A stretch of 64,000 nucleotides of DNA from Heliocidaris erythrogramma (taxonomy: Eukaryota > Echinodermata > Echinoidea > Camarodonta > Echinometridae), in NCBI GenBank assembly GCA_025617745.1, contig CM046853.1:15481174-15545173 (forward strand), read 5' to 3'. Positions within the stretch are counted from its first letter, which is position 1; every line of letters starts with the position of its first letter. The notes under the pieces are model-generated. The model was not told where the DNA came from, did no database searches, and saw nothing but the letters and a program-made list of their open reading frames with translations. Positions 1 through 14,700 of this stretch are shown piece by piece. Position numbers and translations under genes: made by a program.

Positions 1-49
1 TACCCTGGGGCTCGGTCACTGTAGAATATATACGGAAGTCATACACGCT
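1..49 (-). CDS. ITIH-like gene, VIT-domain exon (partial, cut by window edge)
   Basis: The acceptor tttcattccag lies just above base 49. Reading down from 49 in phase 0 gives SVYDFRIYSTVTEPQG and then the first base of the next codon. The VTEPQG motif is typical of ITIH just after the VIT domain. It continues in phase from the exon at 1186-1327, which ends ISIRPSQ. Confidence 0.75.
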
Positions 50-3000
50 CTGGAATGAAAATAGAATGACAGACGTTCTTAGTAACTTAAGTACAAATTA
101 CACAAAGTACTGCAGTATGAACAGCCTTATGAAAATTACCGAACTACTAAATTTATTGTTCCTGAGTAAGTTTATGTGACTTTAGAGTGACTAGCTAACT
201 ATTGATTCTACATTATAGGTATTTTATGTGTTCACAGTATTTAGACAAAGGCCTAGGCCAGTAGGCCACAGGTTTGCTGGACCGACGAGGGTCCGTTATA
301 GACTGAGAATTGGTCGAGTGAGTCATGGCGTCCGAAAGACTGCTTGCTTTGGTCGTAAAGCCTCTCGCATACATGCGAGAATATTTTACGAATTTGGATA
401 CGAATGGTAACGATGTGAAAATCCACGAATGTTTGCGATTGACTGCGATACTTACGGAACAGTTACGGAAAAGTTACGGAAAAGTTACGAATGTTTGCGA
501 TTTATATGCGATATAACCGGAAGTGACGTATTTTCCGCGCGTTTTCACAGCGTTTCACAATTCTACAGCAACTTTTCATGACATTCTCTCCACATTTTTC
601 CAATTGTACACTGTTCACCATGGATAATTCGCAGATATTCGTAATATTCGCATTAATTCGTATCAAATTCTTGGCTGTCAAGTCATTAAGAATGAGTTAC
701 GAAATATACGAATGAGTTACGATAGATACGAATGAAATACGAATATGTTACGTTACATTACGAATAGTTACGTTTCCTGAAATTTTTGAACATGTTGAAA
801 AAATTCTGCGAAGCCTGCACTCGGCTGCGAATTCTTACGAACATTTACGAACGTTACGAACCTCTGCGAATGTTCATTACGAAATGCTGGGAAAATCTGC
901 GATTTTTTTGTCGCAAAGAATCGTACCTTTTCGTAATGAACATTCTCAGATGTATGAGAGCTGCTTAAGAGTCCTCTGTCAACTGGGATGTCCCCATACC
1001 CAACACAAGCTCCCAGCCTATATCATGTATATAACATCACTGGGTTCTACACTTTCTTTTCTGTATCATATCACCATTCTTTTGAATTATATTAATTTAC
1101 ATGTAATTGCACTCTTGCTACTGTAGGTGGCATATCTAGACCTCGGCCTCAGGAGAGTCAAAATCCGAGCTTAACTACATCTCACCTGACTCGGTCTGAT
1201 GCTGATCCTCTGTGTGTACCAACCATTTTGGCGCTCTAGAAGTTCCTGGTACTGAATCATAAGCTGGACGTTACCCCTAGGGACAGTATCTACCGTCACA
1301 GTGAACAAGTTCCTTGTCTTCTCCCCTCTGTAATCATACCAAAAAAAATCTAGTGTTGATATTGCCTCGACTGATTTTATATAATGATGTGCAGGTCTCT
1401 TTCAGCTTTACGAGGGCCGTTTCTTCTATACTAATGGATATACATTTTCTTTAAGGGAAATGTGAATAATTTTAGTAGCGAAAATCATGCAACCTATCGA
1501 AAATTAATTTAGTGTTACATCCTCTATTCCTTCCCTACCAGTTCTGCTTTTTGGTAAGTCATGAAGGAATGAAGTCTACAAAACCGACTTTATGCATTTA
1601 TGACTATATCATCGAATAATGTTTACAGTTGTTGATCAAATTTTGATAAAGTATGAATACATAAGTTTGTAAAAGAGGAGATGTGGATGAATAAACACCT
1701 CAACAGTGCGCACAGATCTCAAATCTCAAACGATTTATATCCTGACGGCAACCCCCCCCCCCCCCCGAAAATGAATTTGTCATTTAATCATTTCATTAAA
1801 TTATGGTAAAAACAACTTTCTTACCCGGTTGTATACTCCATTTTCTCAAGGCTTGATATAGATACATCTGATGGATGTGATAGATCACTGACTAAGCATC
1901 TATCGACGGCATAACCTTGGTATCGCACACCATCAACATTCCTGAGAAAACAGAAATAACTAGACATTGAATTCGTCACTGAAGACGAATTAGGTGATCT
2001 GTCTTGATCTTGATATTTTTGACGAAGACGAATGACAAAATGATAATGTGAAAGATGACGTTGATATCACGATGACATTCATTATAATGAATCTAATCAA
2101 GATTTTTATGATTTCAGCCTTTTCCTAGCATTTTTAATTCGTAGGCTGTAGCTACTACATATTTTAGTGAAATAGCGCCCCCTTTCGTTCAATGGGGCAT
2201 AAAGTGTGTGAACATGAATTTTGGATGATTCGTGGATATCATGACAATGATGATGATAATGATGTTGATGATAATCATCATCATCATCATGAATATCATC
2301 ATGACAGTAATGATAATGATGTTGATGATAATCATCATGATGATGATTATATCATGACAGTGATGATAATGATGTGGATGATAATCATCATCATCATGAA
2401 TATCATCATGACAGTGATGATGATAATGATGTTGATGATAATGATCGTTATATCATCATGACAGTGATGATGATAATGTTGACGATGATCATGATAATCA
2501 TCATCATCATGAATATCATGACAGTGATGATGATGATGTTGATAATCATCATCATCATGATGAATATCATCATGACAGTGATGATGACAATGATGTTGAT
2601 GATAATCATGATGATGATCATTATATCATCATGACAGTCATGATGATAATGTGGATGATAATCATCATCATCATCATCATGAATATTATGACAGTGATGG
2701 TGATACTGTGTTGTTGATGATAATCATGATGATTATGGTGATGATAATGATGATAATATAATGACGATGATAATCATGATGATGATGGTGATAATGATGA
2801 TTGGTGATGATAATGATGCTGATGATAATCATCATCATCATGAATATCATCACAGTGATGATGATAATGATGTTGATGATAATCATGATGATGATAATGA
2901 TAATGGTGATGACCATGACTGAAATGACATTGACCTTAGCCATGCCAAATATGAAAGAGAGATGACATTTCGTGAAGAAGATACGATCATAAGTTGATTT

Positions 3001-6000
3001 TTACAAAATGGCGCCTGGATGACGTCACAATAATCTGATGACCTTGAAAAAGATGCGGGAACTTGACCTTATTAGGACTGATGACTGACAAAAATTTGAA
3101 GATAATTGACTAAGCCAATTTTGAGAAATCGTGATATCAAATAGGACTATTTGATATTGCAGGATACTGGGAGATAAATCCCATAGCTCTAATACACGAC
3201 AGGGAATCACAATTTCCATAGGTTATACACAAACTACTGCACACTACTTTGTAATAGATATAACACGGAAAATAAGGCAGTTTATTGCATGGTTTGTGAT
3301 TGTTTATGTTATAATAGTCGAAGAGGATGGTAAAATGACAGGCAAAAAGAAGCAAAAAAAAAAAATTATGGACCCACCGGGATCGAACCTGGGTCACCGG
3401 AATGGGAGTCAAGTGCTTTGACCAATATACCAAAATATTTCCCATAGAGATAACACGTAAACGAAAAATGGGATTCTCAAATCACATTTTGTAGTTTAAA
3501 ATTGACAATGATCCCGAAATCAGATTGAAAAAACCGAACCCTCATAGAAAGAGTATTTATCAGGCTACAACATATTAAAATCTGGAAGGAAATAGACGAA
3601 AAATAACCGAGATACTGCTCAAAGAACGATGTCATGTAGATTCATGATTCGAAAAAAAATCCTCTTCCATAGACATAACACGCAAATAGGGGTAATTCTG
3701 ACGTTTTTAATTGAAAATTTCACTGTGATGACGTCATCAAAATGAAAAACCGTGGACTCTGGTCTGGTAGAGAATTGTCTCAGCTATAACATATCAAAAT
3801 TTGGAAGAAAATCGACCACCTATTACTGAATTATTATCAAATGAATACAAAAATGATGACGTCATTTTTTCAAAATCATTTTTTTTGAGTTCATATGCAA
3901 ATAGGATAACGTCAGAACATGAGATCGGCAAAAGTTCTGCATGAATTCAAATCTACAACTCTCAGGCTTTCAGAATATGTAAAGAAATTGGGGGGTTTCC
4001 AGGCATTCTGCCGAGCTATGGCGGATTTTAGATAGGCATGTTTTTACCACTTTTTACATTAGAATGGCCATTGACGCGCGCACGAATTTTAAAGTTTGAC
4101 GCACGCGTGTGGCATTATGGAAGGTCGAGAATGACTGTAAATAGTTGGAAATTGTCAAGAATAGTGTCAGGAAGACAAACCATGCGAAAAAACGGCATTT
4201 TTACGTTATGTACGCGCTGCGCGCGCGCATAACGCGCACACGGACGCGCACGGACGGAAAATTTTTAAATGCTTAAAATGTCCTGAACCGTACTCTAATT
4301 TGATTAAAAAGTGATTTTGAGCATTTCTAAATTTTGACGCGCGCGTACGTGCGCGTCATGATGCGTGCGCGGATTTTGATGACATTTTATGTTGACCCTT
4401 GACCTGATGTTCATGTGTGTCAAATATGGTTCATTTTTGATGACTTGTTATGAAGATATGATTGATAATGTGATTTCACAAAATGGCGCCTGGATGACGT
4501 CACGATGACCTGATGACCTTGAAAAAGATTTTGGAGCTTGACCTTATATGACCTGATGACTGACGGAAATGTCATGAAAATTGACTGAAAAGTTTTTGAG
4601 ATTTCGTTGCAACAAGAAAGGGCCAGAAAATAAAAATAAACTAGACATTTAATTCGTCACTGAGACGAATTAGGTGATCTGTCTTTTGATCTTAATATTT
4701 TTGACGAAGACGAATGACAAAATGATAATGTGAAAGATGAGGTTGATATCACGATGAGATTAATTATAATGAATCTTTTCACAATTTTTATGATTTCAGC
4801 CTTTTCCTGGCATTTACAATTCGTAGGCTCTACTACCTATTTTAATGAAATAGCGCCCCCTTTGTTTCAATGGGGCATAAAGTGTGTGAACATGAATTTT
4901 GCATGATTCGTGGATATCATGACAGTGATGGTGATAATGATGATAATCATCATCATCATGAATATCATCATGACAGTGATGATGATAATGATGTTGATAA
5001 TCATGATGATAATCATTATATCTTGACAGTGGTGATGATAATGATGTTGATAACGATGATGATCATTATATCATCATGACAGTGATGATAATAATGATGA
5101 TAATCATCATCATCATCACTATGAATATCATCATGACAGTGATGATGGTAATGATAATGGTGATGACCATGACTGAAATGACATTGACCTTAGCCATGCC
5201 AAATATGAAAGAGAGATGACATTTCGTGAAGAAGATACGATCATAAGTTGATCTTTACAAAATTGCGCCTGGATGACGTCACAATAATCTGATGACCTTG
5301 AAAAAGATGCGGGAACTTGACCTTATTAGGACTGATGACTGACAAAAATTTGAAGATAATTGACTAAGCCAATTTTGAGAAATCGTGATATCAAATAGGA
5401 CTATTTGATATTGCAGGATACTGGGAGATAAATCCCATAGCTCTAATACACGACAGGGAATCACAATTTCCATAGGGTTATACACAAACTACTGCCCACT
5501 ACTTTCTAATAGATATAACACGGAAAATAAGGCAGTTTATTGCATGGTTTGTGATTGTTTATGTTATAATAGTCGAAGAGGATGGTAAAATGACAGGCAA
5601 AAAGAAGCAAAAAAAAAAAAAAACTAGAATTTAATTCGTCATGAGGACGAATTAGGTGGTCTGTCTTTCAATTTGTACGATCATGATTGTAATCAGGATG
5701 ATCATAATAATGGGGAAATGCTAAACTGAGGATGTCAAGAATGCCATGAATGGAGATGCTTCTTGAGAACGGGAATGTAGCAAAATGTGTAACAGTCATA
5801 GTTAAAATGATTATGGTGATGATGATAATGGTGATTATGATGATTATAATGATATCTGATGGCGATGATATAATAATAGCGATGATGATCATGGCGGTGA
5901 TGGTAATAATGATGATACAGGATACTTGGCAGATTAACCCCTTAGCTCTAATACAGGACAGGAAATCACAAATTCCATAGGGTTGAACACAAAACTACTG

Positions 6001-8758
6001 CACACTACTTTCTAATAGACATAATATGGAAAATAAGGCAGTTTATTACATGATTTGTGATTTTTTATGTTACAATAGTCGAAGAGGATGGTAAAATGAC
6101 AGGCAAAAAGAAGCAAAAAAAAAAACAACAAAAAATCGGCCCCGGGGATCGAACCGGGTACCTTGACCATGGTAGTCATGTGCTTTACCGATAGACCAGA
6201 ATATTTCCCATAGAGATAGCACGTAAACGAAAACGGGATTCTCAAATCACATTTTGTACTGAAAAATTGGGCATGATCCCGACATCTGATCAAAAATTGG
6301 AGGGCTTACTAATGAAAGCTTATAGTCTCAGCTACAACATATTAAAATCTGGAAGAAAATAGACCAAAAATAACTGAGATACTGCTCAGAGAACGATGTC
6401 ATGTAGATTCATGATTCGAAAAAAAATCATCTTCCATAGACATAACACGCAAATAGGGAAAATTCTGACATGTCGTCTTTAATTGAAAATTTCAGTGTGA
6501 TGACGTCATCCAAATGAATAATAATGAGCACTCATGTTGTAGAGAATTGTCTCAGCTATAACATATCAAAATTTGGAAGAAAATCGATCACCTATTACTG
6601 AAATATTAGCAAATGAATACAAAAATGATGACGTCATTTTTTCAAAATCATTTTTTTGAGTTCATATGCAAATATGATGACGTTAGAACATGAGATCGGC
6701 AAAAATTCTACATGATTTCAAATCTACAACTCACAGGCTTTCAGAATATGTAAAGAAATTGGGGGGTTTCCTCGCGTTCTGACGAGCTATGGCGGATTCT
6801 AGATAGGCATGTTTTTACCACTTTTTACATTAGAATGCCCATTGACGTGCGCACGAATTTGAAAGTTTGACGCGCGCGTACGACATTATGGAAGGTCGAG
6901 ATTGACTGTAAATAGTTGGAAATTGTCAAGAATAGTGTCAGGAAGACAAAATATGCGAAAAACGGCGTTTTTACGTTCTCTACGCGCTGTGTGCGCGCAT
7001 AACGCGCGCACGGACGCGCACGGACAGAAAAATTCAAAATGCTTAAAATGTCCTGGACAATACTCTAATTTGATTAAAAAGTGATTTTGAGCATTTCTAA
7101 ATTTTGACGCGCGCGTACGTGCGCGTCATGATGCGCGCGCGGATTTTGATGACATTTTATGTTGACCCTTGACCTGAAGTTCATGTGTGTCAAATATGGT
7201 TCATTTTTGATGACTCGTTATGAAGATATGATTGATAATGTGATTTCACAAAATGGCGCCTGGATGACGTCACGATGACCGAATGACCTTGATAATGATA
7301 GGGGCACTTGATCTGCTATGGCCTGATAATTGACGAAAATCTGAAGAAAATTGATCGAGTTGATTTTGAGAATTCACGGTCACAAGAAATAAGTTGAAAA
7401 TAAAGAATAAATAATAATAATAATAATAATAAAGAAAATTCTGACGAAATTAAGAGGTGATCTGTCGATACCGACAGACCACCTAATTATGGACCCACCG
7501 GGGATCGAACCTGGGTCACCGGAATGGGAGTCAAGTGCTTTGACCAATATACCAAAATATTTCCCATAGAGATAACACGTAAACGAAAAATGGGATTGTC
7601 AAATCACATTTTGTAGTTTAAAATTGACAATGATTCCGACATCAGATTGAAAAAACCGAACCCTCATAGAAAGAGTATTTATCAGGCTACAACATATTAA
7701 AATCTGGAAGGAAATAGACGAAAAATTACTGAGATACTGCTCAAAGAACGATGTCATGTAGATTCATGATTCGAAAAAAAATCCTCTTCCATAGACATAA
7801 CACGCAAATAGGGGAAATTCTGACATGTCGTTTTTAATTGAAAATTTCACTGTGATGACGTCATCAAAATGAAAAACCGTGGAAACTGGACTGGTAGAGA
7901 ATTGTCTCAGCTATAACATATCAAAATTTGGGAGAAAATCGACATCCTATTACTGAATTATTATCAAATGAATACAAAAATGATGACGTCATTTTTTCAA
8001 AATCATTTTTTTTTAGTTCATATGCAAATAGGATGACGTCAGAACATGAGATCGGCAAAAGTTCTGCATGAATTCAAATCTACAACTCTCAGGCTTTCAG
8101 AATATGTAAAGAAATTGGGGGGTTTCCAGGCATTCTGCCGAGCTATGGCGGATTTTAGATAGGCATGTTTTTACCAGTTTTTACATTAGAATGGCCATTG
8201 ACGCGCGCACGAATTTGAAAGTTTCACGCACGCGTGTGGCATTATGGAAGGTCGAGAATGACTGTAAATAGTTGGAAATTGTCAAGAATAGTGTCAGGAA
8301 GACAAACCATGCGAAAAAAACGGCATTTTTACGTTATGTACGCGCTGCGCGCGCGCATAACGCGCACACGGACGCGCACGGACGGAAAATTTTTAAATGC
8401 TTAAAATGTCCTGATCCGTACTCTAATTTGATTAAAAAGTGATTTTGAGCATTTCTAAATTTTGACGCGCGCGTACGTGCGCGTCATGAAGCGTGCGCGG
8501 ATTTTGATGACATTTTATGTTGACCCTTGACCTGAAGTTCATGTGTGTCAAATATGGTTCATTTTTGATGACTCGTTATGAAGATATGATTGATAATGTG
8601 ATTTCACAAAATGGCGCCTGGATGACGTCACGATGACCTGATGACCTTGAAAAAGATTTTGGAGCTTGACCTTATATGACCTGATGACTGACGGAAATGT
8701 CATGAAAATTGACTGAAAAGTTTTTGAGATTTCGTTGCAACAAGAAAGGGCCAGAAAA

Positions 8759-8792
<34 letters not shown>

Positions 8793-11700
8793 AAAGAAAT
8801 AAAGAAAGAAAATTCTGACGAATATAAGAGGTGATCTGTCGACTACGACAGATCACCTAATTATGGACCCACGGGGATCGAACCTGGGTCACCGGAATGG
8901 GAGTCAAGTGCTTTGACCAATATACCAAAATATTTCCATAGAGATAACACGTAAACGAAAAATGGGATTCTCAAATCACATTTTGTAGTTTGAAACTGAC
9001 AATGATCCCGAAATCAGATTAAAAAAACCGAACCCTCATAGAAAGAGTATTTATCAGGCTACAACATATTAAAATCTGGAAGGAAATAGACGAAAAATAA
9101 CCGAGATACTGCTCAAAGAACGATGTCATGTAGATTCATGATTCGAAAAAAAATCCTCTTCCATAGACATAACACGCAAATAGGGGAAATTCTGACATGT
9201 CGTTTTTAATTGAAAATTTCACTGTGATGACGTCATCAAAATGAAATAGCGTGGAGACTAGTCTGGTAGAGAATTGTCTCAGCTATAACATATCAAAATT
9301 TGGGAGAAAATCGACAACCTATTACTGAATTATTATCAAATGAATACAAAAATGATGACGTCATTTTTTCAAAATCATTTTTTTTGAGTTCATATGCAAA
9401 TAGGATGACGTCAGAACATGAGATCGGCAAAAGTTCTGCATGAATTCAAATCTACAACTCTCAGGCTTTCAGAATATGTAAAGAAATTGGGGGGTTTCCA
9501 GGCATTCTGCCGAGCTATGGCGGATTTTAGATAGGCATGTTTTTACCAGTTTTTACATTAGAATGGCCATTGACGCGCGCACGAATTTTAAAGTTTGACG
9601 CACGCGTGTGGCATTATGGAAGGTCGAGAATGACTGTAAATAGTTGGAAATTGTCAAGAATAGTGTCAGGAAGACAAACCATGCGAAAAAACGGCATTTT
9701 TACGTTATGTACGCGCTGCGCGCGCGCATAACGCGCACACGGACGCGCACGGACGGAAAATTTTTAAATGCTTAAAATGTCCTGAACCGTACTCTAATTT
9801 GATTAAAAAGTGATTTTGAGCATTTCTAAATTTTGACGCGCGCGTACGTGCGCGTCATGATGCGTGCGCGGATTTTGATGACATTTTATGTTGACCCTTG
9901 ACCTGAAGTTCATGTGTGTGAAATATGGTTCATTTTTGATGACTCGTTATGAAGATATGATTGATAATGTGATTTCACAAATGGCGCCTGGATGACGTCA
10001 CGATGACCTGATGACCTTGAAAAAGATTTTGGAGCTTGACCTTATATGACCTGATGACTGACGGAAATGTCATGAAAATTGACTGAAAGGTTTTTGAGAT
10101 TTCGTTGCAACAAGAAAGGGCCAGAAAATAAAAATAAACTAGACATTTAATTCGTCACTGAGACGAATTAGGTGATCTGTCTTGATCTTAATATTTTTGA
10201 CGAAGACGAATGACAAAATGATCATGTGAAGGATGAGGTTGATATCACGATGAGATTAATTATAATGAATCTATTCACGATTTTTATGATTTCAGCCTTT
10301 TCCTAGCATTTTCAATTCGTAGGCTCTACTACCTATCTTAGTGAAATAGCGCCCCCTTTGTTTCAATGGGCATAAAGTGTGTGAAAATGAATTTTGGATG
10401 ATTGGTGGATATCATGACAGTGATGATGATAATGATGATAATCATCATCATCATTATTATGAATATCATCATGACAGTAATGATAATGATGTTGATGATA
10501 ATCATGATGATCATCATTATATCATCATGACAGTGATGATGATAATGATGTTGATGATAATCATCATCATGAATATCATCATGACAGTGATGATAATAAT
10601 GATGATAATCATCATCATCATCACTATGAATATCATCATGACAGTAATGATAATGATGTTGATGATAATCATGATGATCATCATTATATCATCATGACAG
10701 TGATGATAATAATGATGATAATCATCATCATCATCACTATGAATATCATCATGACAGTAATGATAATGATGTTGATGATAATCATGATGATCATTATATT
10801 ATCATGACAGTGATGATGATAATGATGTTGATGATAATAATCATCATCATGAATATCATGACAGTGATGATAATAATGATGTTGATGATAATCATCATCA
10901 TCATGAATATCATCACAGTGATGATGATAATGATGTTGATGATAATCTTGATGATAATCATGATGACAATGACTGAAATGACATTGACCTTAGCCATGCC
11001 AAATATGAAAGAGAGATGACATTTCGTGAGGAAGATACAATCATTAGTTGATTTTTACAAAATGGCGCCTGGATGACGTCACAATAATCTGATGACCTTG
11101 AAAAAGATGCGAGAACTTGACCTTATTAGGACTGATGACTGACAAAAATTTGGAGATAATTGACTAAGCCAATTTTGAGAAATTGTGATATCAAATAGGA
11201 CGATTTGATATTGCAGGATACTTGGGAGATAAACCCCATAGCTCTAATACACGACAGGGAATCAAAATTTCCATAGGGTTGTACACAAACTACTGCACAT
11301 TACTTTCCAATAGACATAACATGGAAAATAAGGCAGTTTATTACATGATTTGTGATTGTTTATGTTATAATAGTCGAAGAGGATGGTAAAATGACAAGCA
11401 AAAACAAGCACAAAAAAAAAAAAAAAAATATGGACCCACCGGGGATCGAACCTGGGTCACCTGCATGGGAGGCAAGTGCTTTGACCAATAGACCAAAACA
11501 TTTCCCATAGAGATAACACGTAAACGAAAAACGGGATTCTCAAATCACATTTTGTAGTTTAAAATTGACAATGATCCGATGTCAGATTAAAAAAACCGAA
11601 CCCTCATAGAAAGAATATTTATCAGGCTACAACATATTAAAATCTGGAAGGAAATAGACTAAAATAACTGAGATACTGCTCAGAGAACGATGTCATGTAG

Positions 11701-14700
11701 ATTCATGATTCGAAAAAAAATCATCTTCCATAGACATAACACGCAAATAGGGGAAATTCTGACATGTCGTTTTTTATTGAAAATTTCACTGTGATGACGT
11801 CATCAAAATGAAAAATGGTGGTGACTATTCTTGTAGAGAATTGTCTCAGCTATAACATATCAAAATTTGGAAGAAAATCGACCACCTATTACTGAATTAT
11901 TATCCAATGAATACAAAAATGATGACGTCATTTTTTCAAAATCATTTTTTTGAGTTCATATGCAAATATGATGACGTCAAAACATGAGATCGGCAAAAAT
12001 TCTGCATGAATTCAAATCTACAACTCACAGGCTTTCAGAATATGTAAAGAAATTGGGGGGTTTCCACGCATTCTGACGACCTATGGCGGATTTTAGATAG
12101 GCATGTTTTTACCACTTTTTACATTAGAATGGCCATTGACGCGCGCACGAATTTGAAACTTTGACGCACGCGTGTGGCATTATGGAAGGTCAAAAATGAC
12201 TGTAAATAGTTGGAAATTGTCAAGAACAGTGTCAGGAAGACAAACCATGCGAAAAAACGGCGTTTTTACGTTATGTACGCGCTGCGCGCGCGCATAACGC
12301 GCACACGGACGCGCACGGACGGAAAATTTTTAAATGCTTAAAATGTCCTGACCCATACTCTAATTTGATTAAAAAGTGATTTTGAGCATTTTTAAATTTT
12401 GACGCGCGCGTACGTGCGCGTCATGATGCGTGCGCGGATTTTGATGACATTTTATGTTGACCCTTGACCTGAAGTTCATGTGTGTCAAATATGGTTCATT
12501 TTTGATGACTCGTTATGAAGATATGATTGATAATGTGATTTCACAAAATGGCGCCTGGATGACGTCATGATGACCTAATGACCTTGAAAAAGATTTTGGA
12601 GCTTGACCTTATATGACCTGATGACTGATAGAAATGTGATGAAAATTGACTGAGAAGTTTTTGAGATTTCGTTGCAACAAGAAAGTGGTAGAAATAAAAA
12701 TAAATAAATAAATAAATAAAGAAAATTCTGACGAATACAATAGGTGATCTGTCACTATGACAGATCACCTAATAAATAATAAAGAAATAAAGAAAGAAAA
12801 TTCTGACGAATATAAGAGGTGATCTGTCGACTACGACAGATCACCTAATAATAAAGAAATAAAGAAAATTCTGACGAATATAAGAGGTGATCTGTCGACT
12901 ACGACAGATCACCTAAAAAGAAAATCGAAGCATTCAAAGGTCATGAAATAAAATTAGACCAAGATATTGTAGAATCGGATTTTGCAAACAATAAAATTAT
13001 GAGTATACAGATGAAATGAAAGCTAAAAATTATAAATGTATGAAGGGTGACTTACGTCTCTTTGTCCGAGTATAATTTTTTCCACTTTCTAAAGTTGGCG
13101 TGCAAGCCCAGCAAGCGAGAGAAAAACCAAATTACTATAGTGATATGCATTGTATCCATTAAGCCTATTAGTGTAATTTCGTTATTAAAATATACTGGAT
13201 AAGATATGAAAACTGCAGAGAGACCGTCTCGCTGCCTGATCATGAAGTGACGGTTACCCTAATATAGTTTAGTAATCCTGGGGACGGGTAGGCCTCTGGG
13301 AACGATTTTTTTTTCTACTGGGTGCTGTGAGCAGATTTAAAAAAATAAGTTGCAAAATATAAGGCGCAAATATTCTAAATGAATGAGAAGCGCCTCAAAA
13401 CATGAATAAACAAACAAACAAACAAACAATACTGACTGGGTCAAACAATGAAGTTGCACCCTACCCCTTCCCCCATCTTATCCACTTAATTGTACAATCG
13501 AAGGAGCAAAGCGACCAAGCGGAATATTTTTTGTTGTTGCATTTTTAACCCCAAAAACGCAATTTCTTTTGCAATTTACGCAGGAAAATGTGTAATTGAG
13601 CACTGTGATCGAGGAGTCGAGATCGGATGATTGATAAACGGTTTCCTATTCACTTCCTTCTTAAATGGGGTTCATTACAAATGGAAACCATTAAGAAATA
13701 GTCGAGAACTGTAGGAAGACAACCGAAAGTTGATAACCTTTGCAAATGCGATTTTATACACTTAATCCTATATTGGGACGAAATGTTTAACAAGTGGATC
13801 ATAAACTTACAAGATGGCGAGCAAGCTGATGAGCGTCATCCCCAGGGGGATGGGTGCAGGGAGGGGGAGTTTCCCATTTGAGCTTTGACATTTGAGCAAA
13901 TTCGAGAGAAAGATAACGGCTCGTAGCACCTTTTTTTTAGGCGGAAAGTTAGTTCGACGCTCTGACTGCTTTTCAATTATTTGGGTGCAATACTGCACTA
14001 TATGTAACAAGGGGGGGGGGGGGGGGGCACAGGGATCGAGGGGAGTTTCTTCCTTCCCGCGCGATCAGCGCGAAAGCTTTGACGTTCTGGCAAATATGAA
14101 AGAAAGATGACGGCTCGTGTTGCACCTTTTTCAGGCGAAAAGTTAGTTCGATGCCATGACTGCTTTTCAATTATTTGGACGAAATACAGCACTGTATTTA
14201 AAAGCGGTGGGCGCGCAGGGAGGGGGGGGGGGAGTTTCCCCTTCCCGGCAAATTTGAGAGAAAGATAAAGGGGAGTACCGTATCCCCTTTGCCGCTTTAG
14301 CAAATTTGGATAGAAAGATAACGGCTCGTAGCAACTTTTTAAGCTTTTTTTCTCTCACTTCCCCCGCTTTTTCGCTCTCGCTTTTTATTTTTTATTTTTT
14401 TGGGGGGGGGGGCGACCGCCCCCATCGCCCCCTGGCTACGCGCCTGCTGTATTATCCTGGGGGATTGGGAACGAATAATTCTTAAAGGGCAATCCAACCT
14501 TGATAATAAGATGATTTTGGGGAAAGCAGCAAAATAAGAAAAACAGGATGGTGAAAGCTTGAGAGAAATCGGACAAGGAATTGATATTTGAAAAATGAGA
14601 TCACTACATCTATGCGAATCTCAAATTGGCAATTTTTGAGTCGATTGTGAAATACTTGCGGATAATTATTTCGTTTGTCGTACACAAAAGCGCCTTTACC

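Larger units (their letters stand above)
1960..12914. repeat. 11-kb composite repeat array inside an ITIH intron
   Basis: Two modules alternate. Module A (GAT microsatellite with flanks) occurs at 1960-3365, 4641-5622 (with a divergent extra part 5623-6136) and 10139-11428. Module B (about 1.27 kb: tRNA-like head, CRE-like palindromes, alternating CG tracts) occurs at 3366-4640, 6137-7454, 7485-8828, 8859-10138 and 11429-12741. Order is A-B-A-B-B-B-A-B, ending in three stacked 30-bp palindromes. B copies differ only by scattered substitutions and small indels, so the expansion looks recent. No conserved reading frame spans the modules. Confidence 0.85.

Noticed and set aside
2192..2943. Several frames rich in D, H, I and M
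   Set aside because: Translations of the GAT microsatellite.
4038..9731. Identical 64-codon frames in B modules (near 4038 and 9537)
   Set aside because: They are identical because the modules are recent copies. Other copies are broken, and there is no protein signature.
3366..11500. tRNA-like sequences with a CCC anticodon-like loop
   Set aside because: The acceptor strands do not pair and the heads sit at the same place in each repeat module, so they are tRNA-derived repeat parts, not genes.
3043..12600. CTGATGACCTTGAAA in every module looks like a hammerhead ribozyme core (CUGANGA ... GAAA)
   Set aside because: Only four bases separate the two core boxes, so stem II cannot form, and no flanking stems I/III with a cleavage site were found.
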